Source: Herbiconiux daphne
GTDB lineage: Bacteria > Actinomycetota > Actinomycetes > Actinomycetales > Microbacteriaceae
NCBI RefSeq assembly: GCF_024979295.1
Contig: NZ_JANLCJ010000001.1
Location: forward strand, 372,001 to 436,000
Length of the DNA stretch: 64,000 nucleotides
Direction: 5' to 3'
Shown here: one piece after another, positions 1 through 7,999 of the stretch
Layout: each line of letters starts with the position of its first letter
Position numbering within the stretch: the stretch's first letter is position 1
The notes under the pieces: model-generated
Told to the model about the DNA's origin: nothing
Seen by the model: only the letters and a program-made list of their open reading frames with translations
Database searches by the model: none
Translations under genes and position numbers: made by a program

Positions 1-1
1 G

Positions 2-544
2 CTCGACGACGGCCGCATCACCGACAGCCAGGGCCGCACGGTGGACTTCCGGAACACGGTCGTGATCATGACCTCCAACATCGGAGCGGAGCACCTGCTG
101 ACCGGCGCTCGCGACAGCAGCGGCGGCATCACGGATGACGTGCGCGATCTCGTGCTGGCGGAGCTGCGCGGCCGATTCCGCCCCGAGTTCCTCAACCGCG
201 TCGACGACACCATCGTCTTCGCGCCGCTCGGGCTGGAACAGATCGAATCGATCGTCGAGCTGCTGATGGGCGACCTCCGGCGCCGCCTGGCCGAACGCCA
301 GATCACCCTCGAGCTGACTCCGGAAGCTCGGCGCCTGATCGCCGAGCGCGGTTACGACCCGCTCTACGGCGCGCGGCCCCTGCGGCGGTACATCTCGCAC
401 GACATCGAGACGCGGCTGGGGCGGGCGCTACTGTCCGGAGCGGTGAGCGAGGGCTCGGTCGCGCGCATCGACGTGCGCGACGACGACCTCGTCATCGACC
501 TGGAGCAGACGCCCGCCGACACCGATCGGGACGTCGTGACATGA
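2..544 (+). CDS. clpB: ATP-dependent chaperone ClpB, C-terminal part (5' end outside window)
   Basis: This is the end of an AAA+ disaggregase of the ClpB/Hsp100 family, which with DnaK pulls proteins out of aggregates in the cytoplasm. The visible 180 residues cover the end of the second AAA+ module: the sensor stretch VVIMTSNIG, the FRPEFLNRVDD segment with the arginine-finger region, and the C-terminal small domain with YDPLYGARPLRR. Translation is open from base 2, so the gene begins before the window. ClpB is preferred over ClpA/ClpC because of the tail sequence and the lack of an adaptor-type end; ClpC is the alternative. The stop overlaps the next ATG by ATGA, which links it to the redox genes downstream. 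Confidence 0.9.
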   Translation, partial: LDDGRITDSQGRTVDFRNTVVIMTSNIGAEHLLTGARDSSGGITDDVRDLVLAELRGRFRPEFLNRVDDTIVFAPLGLEQIESIVELLMGDLRRRLAERQITLELTPEARRLIAERGYDPLYGARPLRRYISHDIETRLGRALLSGAVSEGSVARIDVRDDDLVIDLEQTPADTDRDVVT

Positions 545-990
545 AACCCGCGAGCACGATCATCCGCTGCCCGCATTGCGGTCACAAGAACCGCGTGCTG
601 GCGGCCGGCACGGGCCGCCCACGCTGCGGCAATTGCCACGAGGCACTCCCCTGGATCGTCGACGCCCTCGACGACACATTCGCCGAGGTGGCCGAGAAGG
701 CCGATCCACCGGTGATCGTCGACATGTGGGCGAGCTGGTGCGGCCCGTGCCGCATGGTCAGCCCGGTGCTGGAACAATTGGCCACCGAGCGGGCGGGCGA
801 GGTGAAACTCGTCAAAGTGGATGTCGATCGCGCTCCCGGGTTGTCGTCGCGCTTCGGCATTCAGGCCGTGCCGACACTGCTCGTGTTGCACGGAGGCGAG
901 CTCATCGCCCGGCAGGCCGGCGCCGCCCCGGTCGCGGTGCTGCGCCGCTGGTTCGACGACGCGATGAAGAAGGAGGGCAGCGGCTCATGA
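541..990 (+). CDS. thioredoxin, zinc-ribbon (TrxC-like) type
   Basis: This is a 149-residue cytoplasmic protein-disulfide reductase. An N-terminal zinc ribbon with two Cys pairs (CPHC near residue 10 and CGNC near 30) precedes a complete thioredoxin fold. The active site WCGPC lies near residue 66 and the cis-proline loop is AVPTL. This layout matches the E. coli thioredoxin 2 (TrxC) class rather than plain TrxA. The start codon overlaps the clpB stop (ATGA), and its own stop overlaps the next gene in the same way, so the genes are translationally coupled. The pairing with clpB suggests a heat- or oxidative-stress role. A dedicated reductase could be the flavoprotein two genes downstream, but that is inference. 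Confidence 0.93.
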   Translation: MKPASTIIRCPHCGHKNRVLAAGTGRPRCGNCHEALPWIVDALDDTFAEVAEKADPPVIVDMWASWCGPCRMVSPVLEQLATERAGEVKLVKVDVDRAPGLSSRFGIQAVPTLLVLHGGELIARQAGAAPVAVLRRWFDDAMKKEGSGS

Positions 991-1250
991 CCGCCCGCGC
1001 CGATCCACACCTCGCGTTTGTGCGCCCAGTGTCTCCCCGCACTCCCGGTGCCTGCGAAGACTGCCTGGCACTCGGCACGCCGTGGGTGCATCTTCGGTTG
1101 TGTCTGACCTGCGGCAAAGTCGGATGCTGCGACTCGTCGCCCATGAGACACGCGCGAGCCCACGCGCAGCACGACGGGCATCCCATCGTGCGCTCCCTCG
1201 AGCCCGGCGAGACCTGGCGCTGGTGCTACATCGATGAGGAATTCGCATGA
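987..1250 (+). CDS. UBP-type zinc finger domain protein
   Basis: This small protein of 87 residues is almost entirely one zf-UBP domain. The Cys/His ligands are visible in order: CEDC, CLTCGKVGCCD, then HARAHAQHDGH. The aromatic end WRWCYID is typical of the family. In eukaryotes this fold binds the free C-terminus of ubiquitin. Bacterial stand-alone copies are known from actinobacteria, but I know of no settled function. The frame is open far upstream; I chose the ATG at 987 because it overlaps the thioredoxin stop by ATGA and starts just before the conserved part. Its own stop overlaps the flavoprotein start by ATGA, so it sits tightly inside a redox operon. Confidence 0.85.
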   Translation: MTARADPHLAFVRPVSPRTPGACEDCLALGTPWVHLRLCLTCGKVGCCDSSPMRHARAHAQHDGHPIVRSLEPGETWRWCYIDEEFA

Positions 1251-2896
1251 CGAGCGCCGGGCCGGAGCGCCTGGTCGCGGAGACACCGGACACCATCGGG
1301 GCGTATCCGCGGCTCACGCCGGCGCAGCTGGAGACGCTGAGCCGGGTCGGCACGACCGTGCCCGTCTCGGGGGATGAGGTGCTCGTGCGGGCGGGCGAGT
1401 CTCCCGTCTCGTTCTTCGTGGTGCTTGAGGGGCGATTGGCGGTCTACGAAGGCGAGCACGTCGAGATCCACGGTCCCGGCCGCTTCGTCGGCGACATCGG
1501 ACTGCTGGAAGGGCAGCCGACGTTCACTACTATCGCCGCCGTGGAGAGGGGGATGGCGCTCGAGGTGCCGATCGAGGAACTGGAAGCAATCGTGACCGGA
1601 GACCCGTTGCTCGGCGACGTCATCCTGCGGGCCTATCTGATTCGCCGGTCGATGGCGATCGGATTCGGGGCCGGGCTGCGCGTCATCGGATCGCCTTTCT
1701 CGCCCGAAACCCGTCAGCTGCTCGATTTCGCCGCTCGAAACCGGATACCGCATCGGCTCCTCGACGTGGAACGCGACCCGGGCGCCGAGTCCATCCTGCG
1801 CCGCATGGGCCTGGGTGTCTCAGACGTGCCGGTTGTGATCGTGGCCGGGTCCCGCATCCTTCGAAACCCGTCCGTCGTCGAGGTCGCGCGCGCTCTGGGC
1901 ATGCGGAGCACCCGGCCTCCGACGACCAGCGACGTGCTCGTCGTCGGTGCTGGTCCGGCGGGCCTCGCTGCCACGGTCTACGCCGCCTCCGATGGGCTCT
2001 CCGTGGTTCTCGCCGACGCCGTCGCGACGGGCGGCCAGGCGGCGCTGTCGGCGCGGATCGAGAACTACCTCGGCTTCCCCTCTGGCATCTCAGGGGCAGA
2101 ACTCGCCGAGCGCGCCACCCTTCAGGTCTCGAAGTTCGGCGCCACACTTTTCGCCCCGTCGACCGCTCAGAGCCTGGCCGCCGCCGCCGAGGGCTCGCTG
2201 GTGGTGGGCTTCTCCGACGGAACGAGCGCTTCTCCACGCACGGTGGTTATCGCCTGCGGGATGACGTACAACCGCCTCGACGTCGCCAACCTCGATCGCT
2301 TCGAATACACCAGCGTCTATCACGCCGCCACGATCAACGAGGCGCGCGAGTGCGGCGGGGAACCGGTCGTCGTGGTCGGTGGCGGAAACTCGGCCGGGCA
2401 GGCTGCCGTCTTCCTGGGCGGCACCGCATCGCACGTGCACCTGGTCGTGCGCGGGGCTGACCTGAGCGCGAGCATGTCGCGCTACCTCACCGTGCAGGTG
2501 GAGAATCACTCCCGCATCAGTGTGCATCTGCAGACGGTGCTGGTCGATGCGAACGGCGACGGCCACCTCGAGTCGGTCATCGTCGAGCACATGCCGTCGG
2601 GCGAGCGAAGAGAGATCGCCACGAGCCACCTCTTCGTGTTCGTCGGAGCGACCCCTTCGACATCGTGGCTGGGGCCGGACTTCGAGCGAGACGACCGCGG
2701 CTACCTCATCACAGGAGGCCGCACGACGCCTGCGGGCTCGACTCGGCGCTCTCTCGAGACGTCGATGCCAGGTGTCTTCGCCGTCGGCGACGCACGGAGC
2801 GGGTCGGTGAAGCGGATATCGGCAGCGATCGGCGAGGGCGCGAGCGTCGTCAGGATGGTGCACGATCATCTCGCGACCGGCGGCAGCCGGGGCTGA
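1247..2896 (+). CDS. cyclic-nucleotide-binding-domain / thioredoxin-reductase-like flavoprotein
   Basis: Three parts can be read in this 549-residue protein. About residues 20-135 form a cyclic-nucleotide-binding-like beta roll (VLEGRLAVYEG, GDIGLLEGQPT). About 140-215 look like a glutaredoxin/thioredoxin fold (RVIGSPFSPETRQLLDF, then DVPVVIVAG), with serines where a CxxC would be. From about 228 to the end lies a two-dinucleotide flavoprotein with an FAD site (VVGAGPAG) and an NADPH site (VVGGGNSAGQAA near 377), closing with the GVFAVGDAR motif. The CAxCD redox motif expected just before the NADPH site is absent; YHAATINEARECGG stands there instead. It therefore belongs to the cNMP-domain TrxR-like family and may not reduce thioredoxin in the usual way. 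It is the last gene of the clpB-thioredoxin-zf-UBP operon. Confidence 0.88.
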   Translation: MTSAGPERLVAETPDTIGAYPRLTPAQLETLSRVGTTVPVSGDEVLVRAGESPVSFFVVLEGRLAVYEGEHVEIHGPGRFVGDIGLLEGQPTFTTIAAVERGMALEVPIEELEAIVTGDPLLGDVILRAYLIRRSMAIGFGAGLRVIGSPFSPETRQLLDFAARNRIPHRLLDVERDPGAESILRRMGLGVSDVPVVIVAGSRILRNPSVVEVARALGMRSTRPPTTSDVLVVGAGPAGLAATVYAASDGLSVVLADAVATGGQAALSARIENYLGFPSGISGAELAERATLQVSKFGATLFAPSTAQSLAAAAEGSLVVGFSDGTSASPRTVVIACGMTYNRLDVANLDRFEYTSVYHAATINEARECGGEPVVVVGGGNSAGQAAVFLGGTASHVHLVVRGADLSASMSRYLTVQVENHSRISVHLQTVLVDANGDGHLESVIVEHMPSGERREIATSHLFVFVGATPSTSWLGPDFERDDRGYLITGGRTTPAGSTRRSLETSMPGVFAVGDARSGSVKRISAAIGEGASVVRMVHDHLATGGSRG

Positions 2897-2943
2897 GCGA
2901 CCGTGCTCGATCGTCTCCGCAACGAAATTCGTCAGAAGGGCAA

Positions 2944-3357
2944 GGGATCCTCACGGCCTTCGGTGCACAGCTCGACGGCAAGACGATCGTCGACATCACC
3001 AACCCCCTCGATTTCTCCACCTTCGACTCGCTCGTGGTGCCGGCAGACGGTTCCGCCGCGGCCGAGATCCAGGCGAAGCTCCCCGGTAGCCGGGTGCTTG
3101 AGGCCTTCAACACGACGTTCGCCGCCACGCTCGTCAGCAGGCAGGTCGGCGGCGTGCCCACCACCGTGCTCGTCGCGGGTGACGACGCCGAAGCCAAGAA
3201 TGCTCTGATCGAGGCCATCACGGCCGGAGGCGTCTCGGCCCTCGACGCGGGCGCCCTGAGCCGCGCTCGCGAACTCGAGGCGGTCGGCTTCCTGCAGCTC
3301 ACTCTCGCGATGGCCGAGAAGATCGGCTGGAACGGGGGGTTCGCCGTCATCCGCTAG
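2944..3357 (+). pseudogene. remnant of NADPH-dependent F420 reductase-type dinucleotide-binding protein
   Basis: The reading frame holds the second half of the family: LDGKTIVDITNP, then LPGSRVLEAFNTTFAATLVSRQVGG, and the C-terminal ELEAVGFLQLTLA. The N-terminal Rossmann half (GxGxxG, about 75 residues) is missing. Between the preceding stop (2896) and the conserved segment this frame has no ATG, GTG or TTG before the GTG codons inside the homologous part. The GTG at 2903 is in another frame. I therefore call it a 5'-truncated pseudogene. An ancient deletion fused to the end of the redox operon is the simplest explanation; a sequencing error could not restore about 75 missing residues. Confidence 0.72.
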
Positions 3358-3397
3358 CTCGTGAGCACGCGAAAGCGATGGCGGCTCGTCGCTCGGC

Positions 3398-4411
3398 CTA
3401 GCGCGCGAGGTCGACCAGCACCTTCGGAGCCCCGGCGGCCTTCATGGGCCGCGCCCCGGTGAGCACGTCAGAAAGCTCGTCCAGTCCGATGACCTGCGAG
3501 ACCAGGGGGAGCGGATCCACCGCGCCGCTCGCGTAGGCGTCGATGGTCGCCTGGATTCCGAGCGAACCGCCGAGGATGCCGACGACCGTCACGTCCTTCC
3601 GCGCCACCACCCGCGAATCGATCAGGCTCGGATCGTCTGAGATCCCCACCAGCACCACCCGACGGCCGGGCTCGACCACGTCGACCGCGAATTGCGGCAT
3701 CGACGGCGCATTCGTGGCATCGATGACGGCGTCCCACACAAGAGCAGGCAGGGCCTCCTGGGTCCATGCGCCTGCCAGACCGAACGATCGCGCCAGCTCG
3801 AGTGCATCGTGATCGCGGCCGAGCACATGCACCTCGGCGCCATCGGCCCGCGCGAACAGCGCGCAGAGCAGCCCGATCGCCCCCGTGCCCAGCACCAGCA
3901 CGCGCGATCCCTCGCGCACTGAAGCGGCCTGCACACTCCGCCACGCGTTGGCGCCCGGCTCGATCATCGCGCCCATCCGGTCGGTGATGGCGTCGGGTAA
4001 CTCGAACAGAGCGGTCACCGGCACGAGCAACCGCTCGGCCAGGGCGCCGGGCCGATCGCGTCGCACGCCGATCTCGTAGCGGTCGGCGCAGAGGTAATGG
4101 CGCCCGTCGAGGCACCTCTCGCAGTGGCCGCAACCCAGCATGGTGTCGCCTGTCACCCGCTTGCCGATCCACGAGCGATCCACGCCCTCTCCGACGTCGA
4201 CCACGGTGCCGTCCCACTCGTGCCCGAGCCGCAGCGGGTATGAGCTGCGGGCGTGTGCGAGGCGCGCCTCGTCGCCGTTGAACAACGACACATCGGTGCC
4301 GCAGATGCCGACGTGACTGACGGCGACCTCCACCTCGCCCCGGCCGGGCTCAGGGGCGGCGACGTCCTGAACCGTGCCTGTGGCGACAGAGGTGACGAGG
4401 AAGGCTTTCAT
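3398..4411 (-). CDS. zinc-dependent alcohol dehydrogenase (sorbitol/threonine DH-like)
   Basis: This is a 337-residue medium-chain dehydrogenase. The catalytic-zinc region is seen as CGTDV near residue 37 and GHEWDGTV near 63. The structural-zinc loop is only partly standard (CGHCERC followed by a more distant Cys). The NAD(P) site reads VLGTGAIG near 170. The family oxidises secondary alcohols of polyols and sugars or L-threonine to ketones. It starts 78 bp after the solute-binding protein on the same strand, with GGAG just before the ATG, so it is probably the last gene of the importer operon. In this island it may oxidise a hydroxyl of the imported sugar or its aglycone. The substrate cannot be told from sequence. 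Confidence 0.85.
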   Translation of the reverse strand: MKAFLVTSVATGTVQDVAAPEPGRGEVEVAVSHVGICGTDVSLFNGDEARLAHARSSYPLRLGHEWDGTVVDVGEGVDRSWIGKRVTGDTMLGCGHCERCLDGRHYLCADRYEIGVRRDRPGALAERLLVPVTALFELPDAITDRMGAMIEPGANAWRSVQAASVREGSRVLVLGTGAIGLLCALFARADGAEVHVLGRDHDALELARSFGLAGAWTQEALPALVWDAVIDATNAPSMPQFAVDVVEPGRRVVLVGISDDPSLIDSRVVARKDVTVVGILGGSLGIQATIDAYASGAVDPLPLVSQVIGLDELSDVLTGARPMKAAGAPKVLVDLAR

Positions 4412-4489
4412 GATCTCCGAATCCTAGATCGACGGATGCGCGGGGGTGCGTTTCGTCACGCAGCCCCGCGCATCCGGTCATTCGAGTGA

Positions 4490-5854
4490 CTACTTGTTGA
4501 CAGAGAACCCTTGGCTGTTGCCGTAGTCGACGATGTTCCCTTGCCAGGCTTTGAGGCCGTCGGCGAGATCGCCTTTCGACGCGTAGGCCTGGCCCATCGT
4601 GTCGCTGTAGACGCTGTCGGCGTACGCCTGGAAGGGCAGGAACTGCCAGCCCGGGAGCACGCCATCGGCAGACGCCGCGAAGACCTGGTTGATCTGCTGT
4701 CCGCCGAAGTAGGGGATCTCGGCGTTCAGCCAGTCGTCGGAGGCCAGCGTGGCCGCCTGCGCCGGGAACCCGCCGTTGTCGGTCCAGATCTTCGCCGCCT
4801 CGTCGGCCGAGCTCATCCACTGCACGAAGCCGATGGCGGCGAGCTTGTTCTCGCTCGCATCCAGAACTGCCGAGGATGAGCCGCCCTGCTCGCCGCTGGC
4901 CGTGTCGCCGGCTTCATACTGTGGGAGGGGCGCCACCCGCCAGGTGCCTGCGGCCTCGGGGATTCGCCGCTGCAGCGTTCCCGCCGCCCAGGCACCGCCG
5001 ACCCAGGTGGCGTACTTGCCGGCCGAGAGACCCGACGTCCACTCCGGCGTGAAGGTGGGGGTCTGCTCGACGAGATCCTCCTGCACCAGCGGAGTCCACA
5101 TGTCGGCCCACTTCAGGCTTCCCTCGTCCTGCAGGTCGACCGTGACATCCGTGTCTTCCGCAGCGTAGGGCTTGCCGCCGGCTTGCCAGATCATCGCGTT
5201 GGTGAACGCGGCCTCTCCGCCGTCGGCCGCCATGAACTTGCTCGGATCGGCTGCGTGCAGCTTCTCGGCGGTCTCGTAGTACTCCTCCCACGTAGTGGGC
5301 ACGGTGAGGCCGTACTGGTCGAAGACGTCTTGACGGTAGAACATCGCGAGCGGCCCGGCGTCTTGTGGCAGGCCGTAGATTCCGCCGTTGACGTTCACCT
5401 GGTTCCAGGTGGAGCTCGAGAACTTGTCCTCCATCGAGGCCACGCCGTACTCGGCCATGTCGACGAGCGAGTCGCCGAAGGCGAACTGCGGCAGGGCGGT
5501 GTACTCGATCTGAGCGATGTCGGGGATTCCGGAACCGGCCTTGATGACGTTCTGCAGCTTGGTGTATTCGGTGGCGTTGCTGCCATTGTTGGTGAGCACC
5601 ACCTTGACTTTCGGATACTCCTTCATGAAGGCGTCGACCTCGGCCTGGTACTGCGGCCCCCACGCCCAGAACTGCAGAGTGGTGTCTTCCTGCAGCGCGG
5701 CGTCGATGTCGGCCTGGGTCGCGACCGCTTTCGGCGTCGGGGTGCCGGCCGCGCCGCCGGGGCCCGCGCATCCGGTGAGGGCGAGCACCGTGGCGACGGA
5801 GCCGCCGAGGAGCACACCGGCCAGACGCCGGCGTTTCGTGCTGTGTGCGAACAT
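4490..5854 (-). CDS. ABC transporter extracellular solute-binding lipoprotein (sugar type)
   Basis: This is a 454-residue lipoprotein of the MalE-like family 1 of solute-binding proteins. The N-terminus has a basic stretch (KRRR), a hydrophobic segment and a lipobox ending in Cys29 (LALTGC), so it should be anchored outside the membrane. The body has typical features: FWAWGPQYQAEVDAFMKEYP at the start of the first lobe and GIYGLPQDAGP in the hinge region. An AAAGG-type ribosome site precedes the ATG. Both permeases are just upstream on the same strand. No ATPase subunit lies nearby, so the system probably shares an MsiK-like ATPase coded elsewhere, as is common in actinobacteria. It presumably captures the glycoside or sugar consumed by the surrounding enzymes. 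Confidence 0.9.
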   Translation of the reverse strand: MFAHSTKRRRLAGVLLGGSVATVLALTGCAGPGGAAGTPTPKAVATQADIDAALQEDTTLQFWAWGPQYQAEVDAFMKEYPKVKVVLTNNGSNATEYTKLQNVIKAGSGIPDIAQIEYTALPQFAFGDSLVDMAEYGVASMEDKFSSSTWNQVNVNGGIYGLPQDAGPLAMFYRQDVFDQYGLTVPTTWEEYYETAEKLHAADPSKFMAADGGEAAFTNAMIWQAGGKPYAAEDTDVTVDLQDEGSLKWADMWTPLVQEDLVEQTPTFTPEWTSGLSAGKYATWVGGAWAAGTLQRRIPEAAGTWRVAPLPQYEAGDTASGEQGGSSSAVLDASENKLAAIGFVQWMSSADEAAKIWTDNGGFPAQAATLASDDWLNAEIPYFGGQQINQVFAASADGVLPGWQFLPFQAYADSVYSDTMGQAYASKGDLADGLKAWQGNIVDYGNSQGFSVNK

Positions 5855-5914
5855 GGGTTTCCTTTCACTTCTTCGTAATCGGGGTGTTTCGAAAGATGCG
5901 ATGAGTCGAACGGC

Positions 5915-6871
5915 TCAGCCCTTGACGCTGCCGGCGGTCAGTCCCGACTGCCAGTAGCGCTGCATCAGCAGGAAGGCGACGACGATCGGCACGATCGTGA
6001 GCAGCGATCCGGTGATGACGAGGTTGTAGATCGGCTGCCCGCCGGCCGAGACCGCCTGCGCGCTCCAGTGGTTGAGACCCACGGTGAGCGGGAACCAGGT
6101 CGAGTCGCTCAGCATGATCAAGGGCAGGAAGTAGTTGTTCCAGGTGGCCACCACGGTGAACAGCAGCACGGTGACGAAGCCGGGCATCAGCAACCGCAGA
6201 GCGATGGTGAAGAAGATGCGGATCTCGCCCGCGCCATCCACCCGCGCCGCCTCCAGAAGCTCGACGGGCACGGATTCCATTGCGTAGGTCCAGATCAGGT
6301 AGAGACCGAACGGACTGATCAGCGACGGGATGATCACGGCCCACGGGCCGTTGGTGAGACCCAGCGAGCTGAACATCAGGAAGGTCGGCACCGCCAGCGC
6401 GGTGCCCGGGATGGCGACGGCGCCCAGGATGATGGCGAAGATCGCCTTCTTTCCGGGGAAGTTGAACCGGGCCAGCCCGTAGCCCGCGAGGGTGGCGAGG
6501 ATGGTGGCGCCGCCGGCGCCCACGACCACGTAGAGCAGCGTGTTGAGCAGCCAATGACCGAACGCGCCGTCTTCGTAGGTGAAGGTCTGCACGATGTTGT
6601 CCCACAGCACGAAGTCGCCCGAGAACCAGAGACCGAAGCTCGAGAGGAGCTTGGGCTGCGTCTTGGTGGCGTTGATCAGCAGCCACACGAGGGGCACCAG
6701 GCTGTAGATCAGGATGAGGCCCATGGCGGCGGTCAGGATGATCGACTTGCGCGGCCGCTTGGCGCGCTGGGCCCGAGGGCGCTCGGCGGTGTCGGTGCCC
6801 TGGATGCGGTCGGTGCGCCCGGCGTGCCCTGAGCGCCCGGGGCGGTCGACGGTGGGTGTGCCGATGGCCAT
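5915..6871 (-). CDS. carbohydrate ABC transporter permease, MalG type
   Basis: The frame stays open well upstream, but I start at 6871, where TGATG joins it to the stop of the partner permease. That gives 318 residues. After a basic cytoplasmic head rich in Arg/Lys come six hydrophobic segments, beginning with SIILTAAMGLILIYSLVPLVW. The EAA loop for ATPase contact is seen as LLEAARVDGAGEIRIFFTIALRLLMP. These are the marks of the second (MalG-like) subunit of CUT1 sugar importers. It acts with the neighbouring MalF-like permease and the binding lipoprotein in sugar uptake. Confidence 0.92.
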   Translation of the reverse strand: MAIGTPTVDRPGRSGHAGRTDRIQGTDTAERPRAQRAKRPRKSIILTAAMGLILIYSLVPLVWLLINATKTQPKLLSSFGLWFSGDFVLWDNIVQTFTYEDGAFGHWLLNTLLYVVVGAGGATILATLAGYGLARFNFPGKKAIFAIILGAVAIPGTALAVPTFLMFSSLGLTNGPWAVIIPSLISPFGLYLIWTYAMESVPVELLEAARVDGAGEIRIFFTIALRLLMPGFVTVLLFTVVATWNNYFLPLIMLSDSTWFPLTVGLNHWSAQAVSAGGQPIYNLVITGSLLTIVPIVVAFLLMQRYWQSGLTAGSVKG

Positions 6872-7866
6872 CAGCGGTCCTCCTTCCGCACGCCGACCGT
6901 CTGCACGACGTAGGCGACGATCATCGTGATGATGCCCATGACGATCGCGATCGCCGCGGCGTAGTTGAACTGTTGCCCGGCGAACGAGAGGTTGTAGGCG
7001 TACATGTTGGGGGTGAAGTTGGTGGCGATGGTGTTCGGCGCCAGCGTGCGCAGCACGTTCGGTTCGTTGAACAGCTGGAAGCTCCCGATGACCGAGAAGA
7101 TGAGGGCCACCACGAACGCGGAGCGGAGCGCCGGCAGCTTGATGGCCCGGATCACCTGGAACGCTCCCGCGCCGTCGATGTCGGCGGCCTCGTAGAGCTC
7201 TTTCGGCACCGTGCGGAGCGCCGAGTACATGATGAGCATGTTGTAACCGAGGAAGGCCCAGGTGGCGATGTTCCCCATGGCGGCCAGCACGAGGTTGCTG
7301 GATAGCGGATCGGGGATGCTCAACCCGAAGAACGAGTTGAGGTTGCCCACCAGGCCGAAATCGGTGCCGTAGATGAAGCCCCACATCAGGGCGGCGACCA
7401 CCGACGGCACCGCATAGGGGAGGAACAACGTGATGCGGAACAGGGCCGGCCAGCGCAGCCGAGCGCTGTCGAGCGCGAGGGCGGCGAAGAGCGAGAGTGC
7501 CAGCATGATGGGCACCTGCACGAAGAAGAACAGCACCACGCGGCCGAGCGCCGAATAGAACTTGGGATCCTGGAAGGCGGCGACGTAGTTGTCGAAGCCG
7601 GCGAAGACGTTGCCGCCCACCAGCCGGTCTTGGAAGAAGCTGAGGTAGATCGCGTAGACGATCGGAGCCGCGAGTGCGAACACGAACACGACGAGGAACG
7701 GCGCCAGGAACCCCCAGCCGATGAAGCGGCGGCGATTCTTGCGACGACGCGCGGCCGATGGGTTCGGGACGGGTGACCGACGGACCGCGGCATCCAGCGT
7801 CGACGCGGTCATGGCCGCCGCTCGCTGTGCTCGGGATGAGTGCTCATCAACGATCTCTTTCTCCAT
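6871..7866 (-). CDS. carbohydrate ABC transporter permease, MalF type
   Basis: This is a 331-residue inner-membrane permease and the first gene of the importer operon. A basic head with RRRKNRRR precedes a hydrophobic segment (GFLAPFLVVFVFALAAPIVYAIYLS) and further membrane spans. The EAA loop reads ELYEAADIDGAGAFQVIRAIKLP, diagnostic for binding-protein-dependent permeases. No strong ribosome site is visible before the ATG. The gene reads away from the YihV-like kinase gene at 8000; the promoter region between them holds a TATATT -10 box and operator-like repeats. It should form the channel with the MalG-type partner. Confidence 0.92.
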   Translation of the reverse strand: MEKEIVDEHSSRAQRAAAMTASTLDAAVRRSPVPNPSAARRRKNRRRFIGWGFLAPFLVVFVFALAAPIVYAIYLSFFQDRLVGGNVFAGFDNYVAAFQDPKFYSALGRVVLFFFVQVPIMLALSLFAALALDSARLRWPALFRITLFLPYAVPSVVAALMWGFIYGTDFGLVGNLNSFFGLSIPDPLSSNLVLAAMGNIATWAFLGYNMLIMYSALRTVPKELYEAADIDGAGAFQVIRAIKLPALRSAFVVALIFSVIGSFQLFNEPNVLRTLAPNTIATNFTPNMYAYNLSFAGQQFNYAAAIAIVMGIITMIVAYVVQTVGVRKEDR

Positions 7867-7883
7867 TGAACTGAGGGGTTGAC

Positions 7884-7915
7884 CACCAATATAACCACTA
7901 TGTGTTAGAAATCAA
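7884..7915 (-). promoter_or_regulatory. promoter for the ABC importer operon
   Basis: Reading the minus strand, TTTGAT (7911-7916) and TATATT (7889-7894) are separated by 17 bases, about 25 bases upstream of the permease ATG. The first operator-like site lies between and over these boxes, as expected for a repressor. No experiment supports it. Confidence 0.5.
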
Positions 7916-7940
7916 ACATAACTTGATAGAAGTAGAACAT
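7904..7940. promoter_or_regulatory. tandem operator pair (DeoR-type candidate), site A
   Basis: Two related words, GTTAGAAATCAAACAT (7904-7919) and TGATAGAAGTAGAACAT (7924-7940), end in AACAT exactly 21 bp apart, two turns of the helix. The same pair with the same 21-bp spacing occurs at 17500-17538, in the other divergent promoter of the island. The first copy covers the leftward promoter. The second covers the likely -35 box (TTGATA, 7923-7928) of the rightward kinase operon. DeoR-family repressors commonly bind direct repeats in this way, and a DeoR gene sits in the controlled operon. Confidence 0.6.
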
Positions 7941-7999
7941 CTGGGTGTAAACTCTCGGTATGCCGACGATGGCGTGTGACTTTTAGAACGGAGGGGCGG

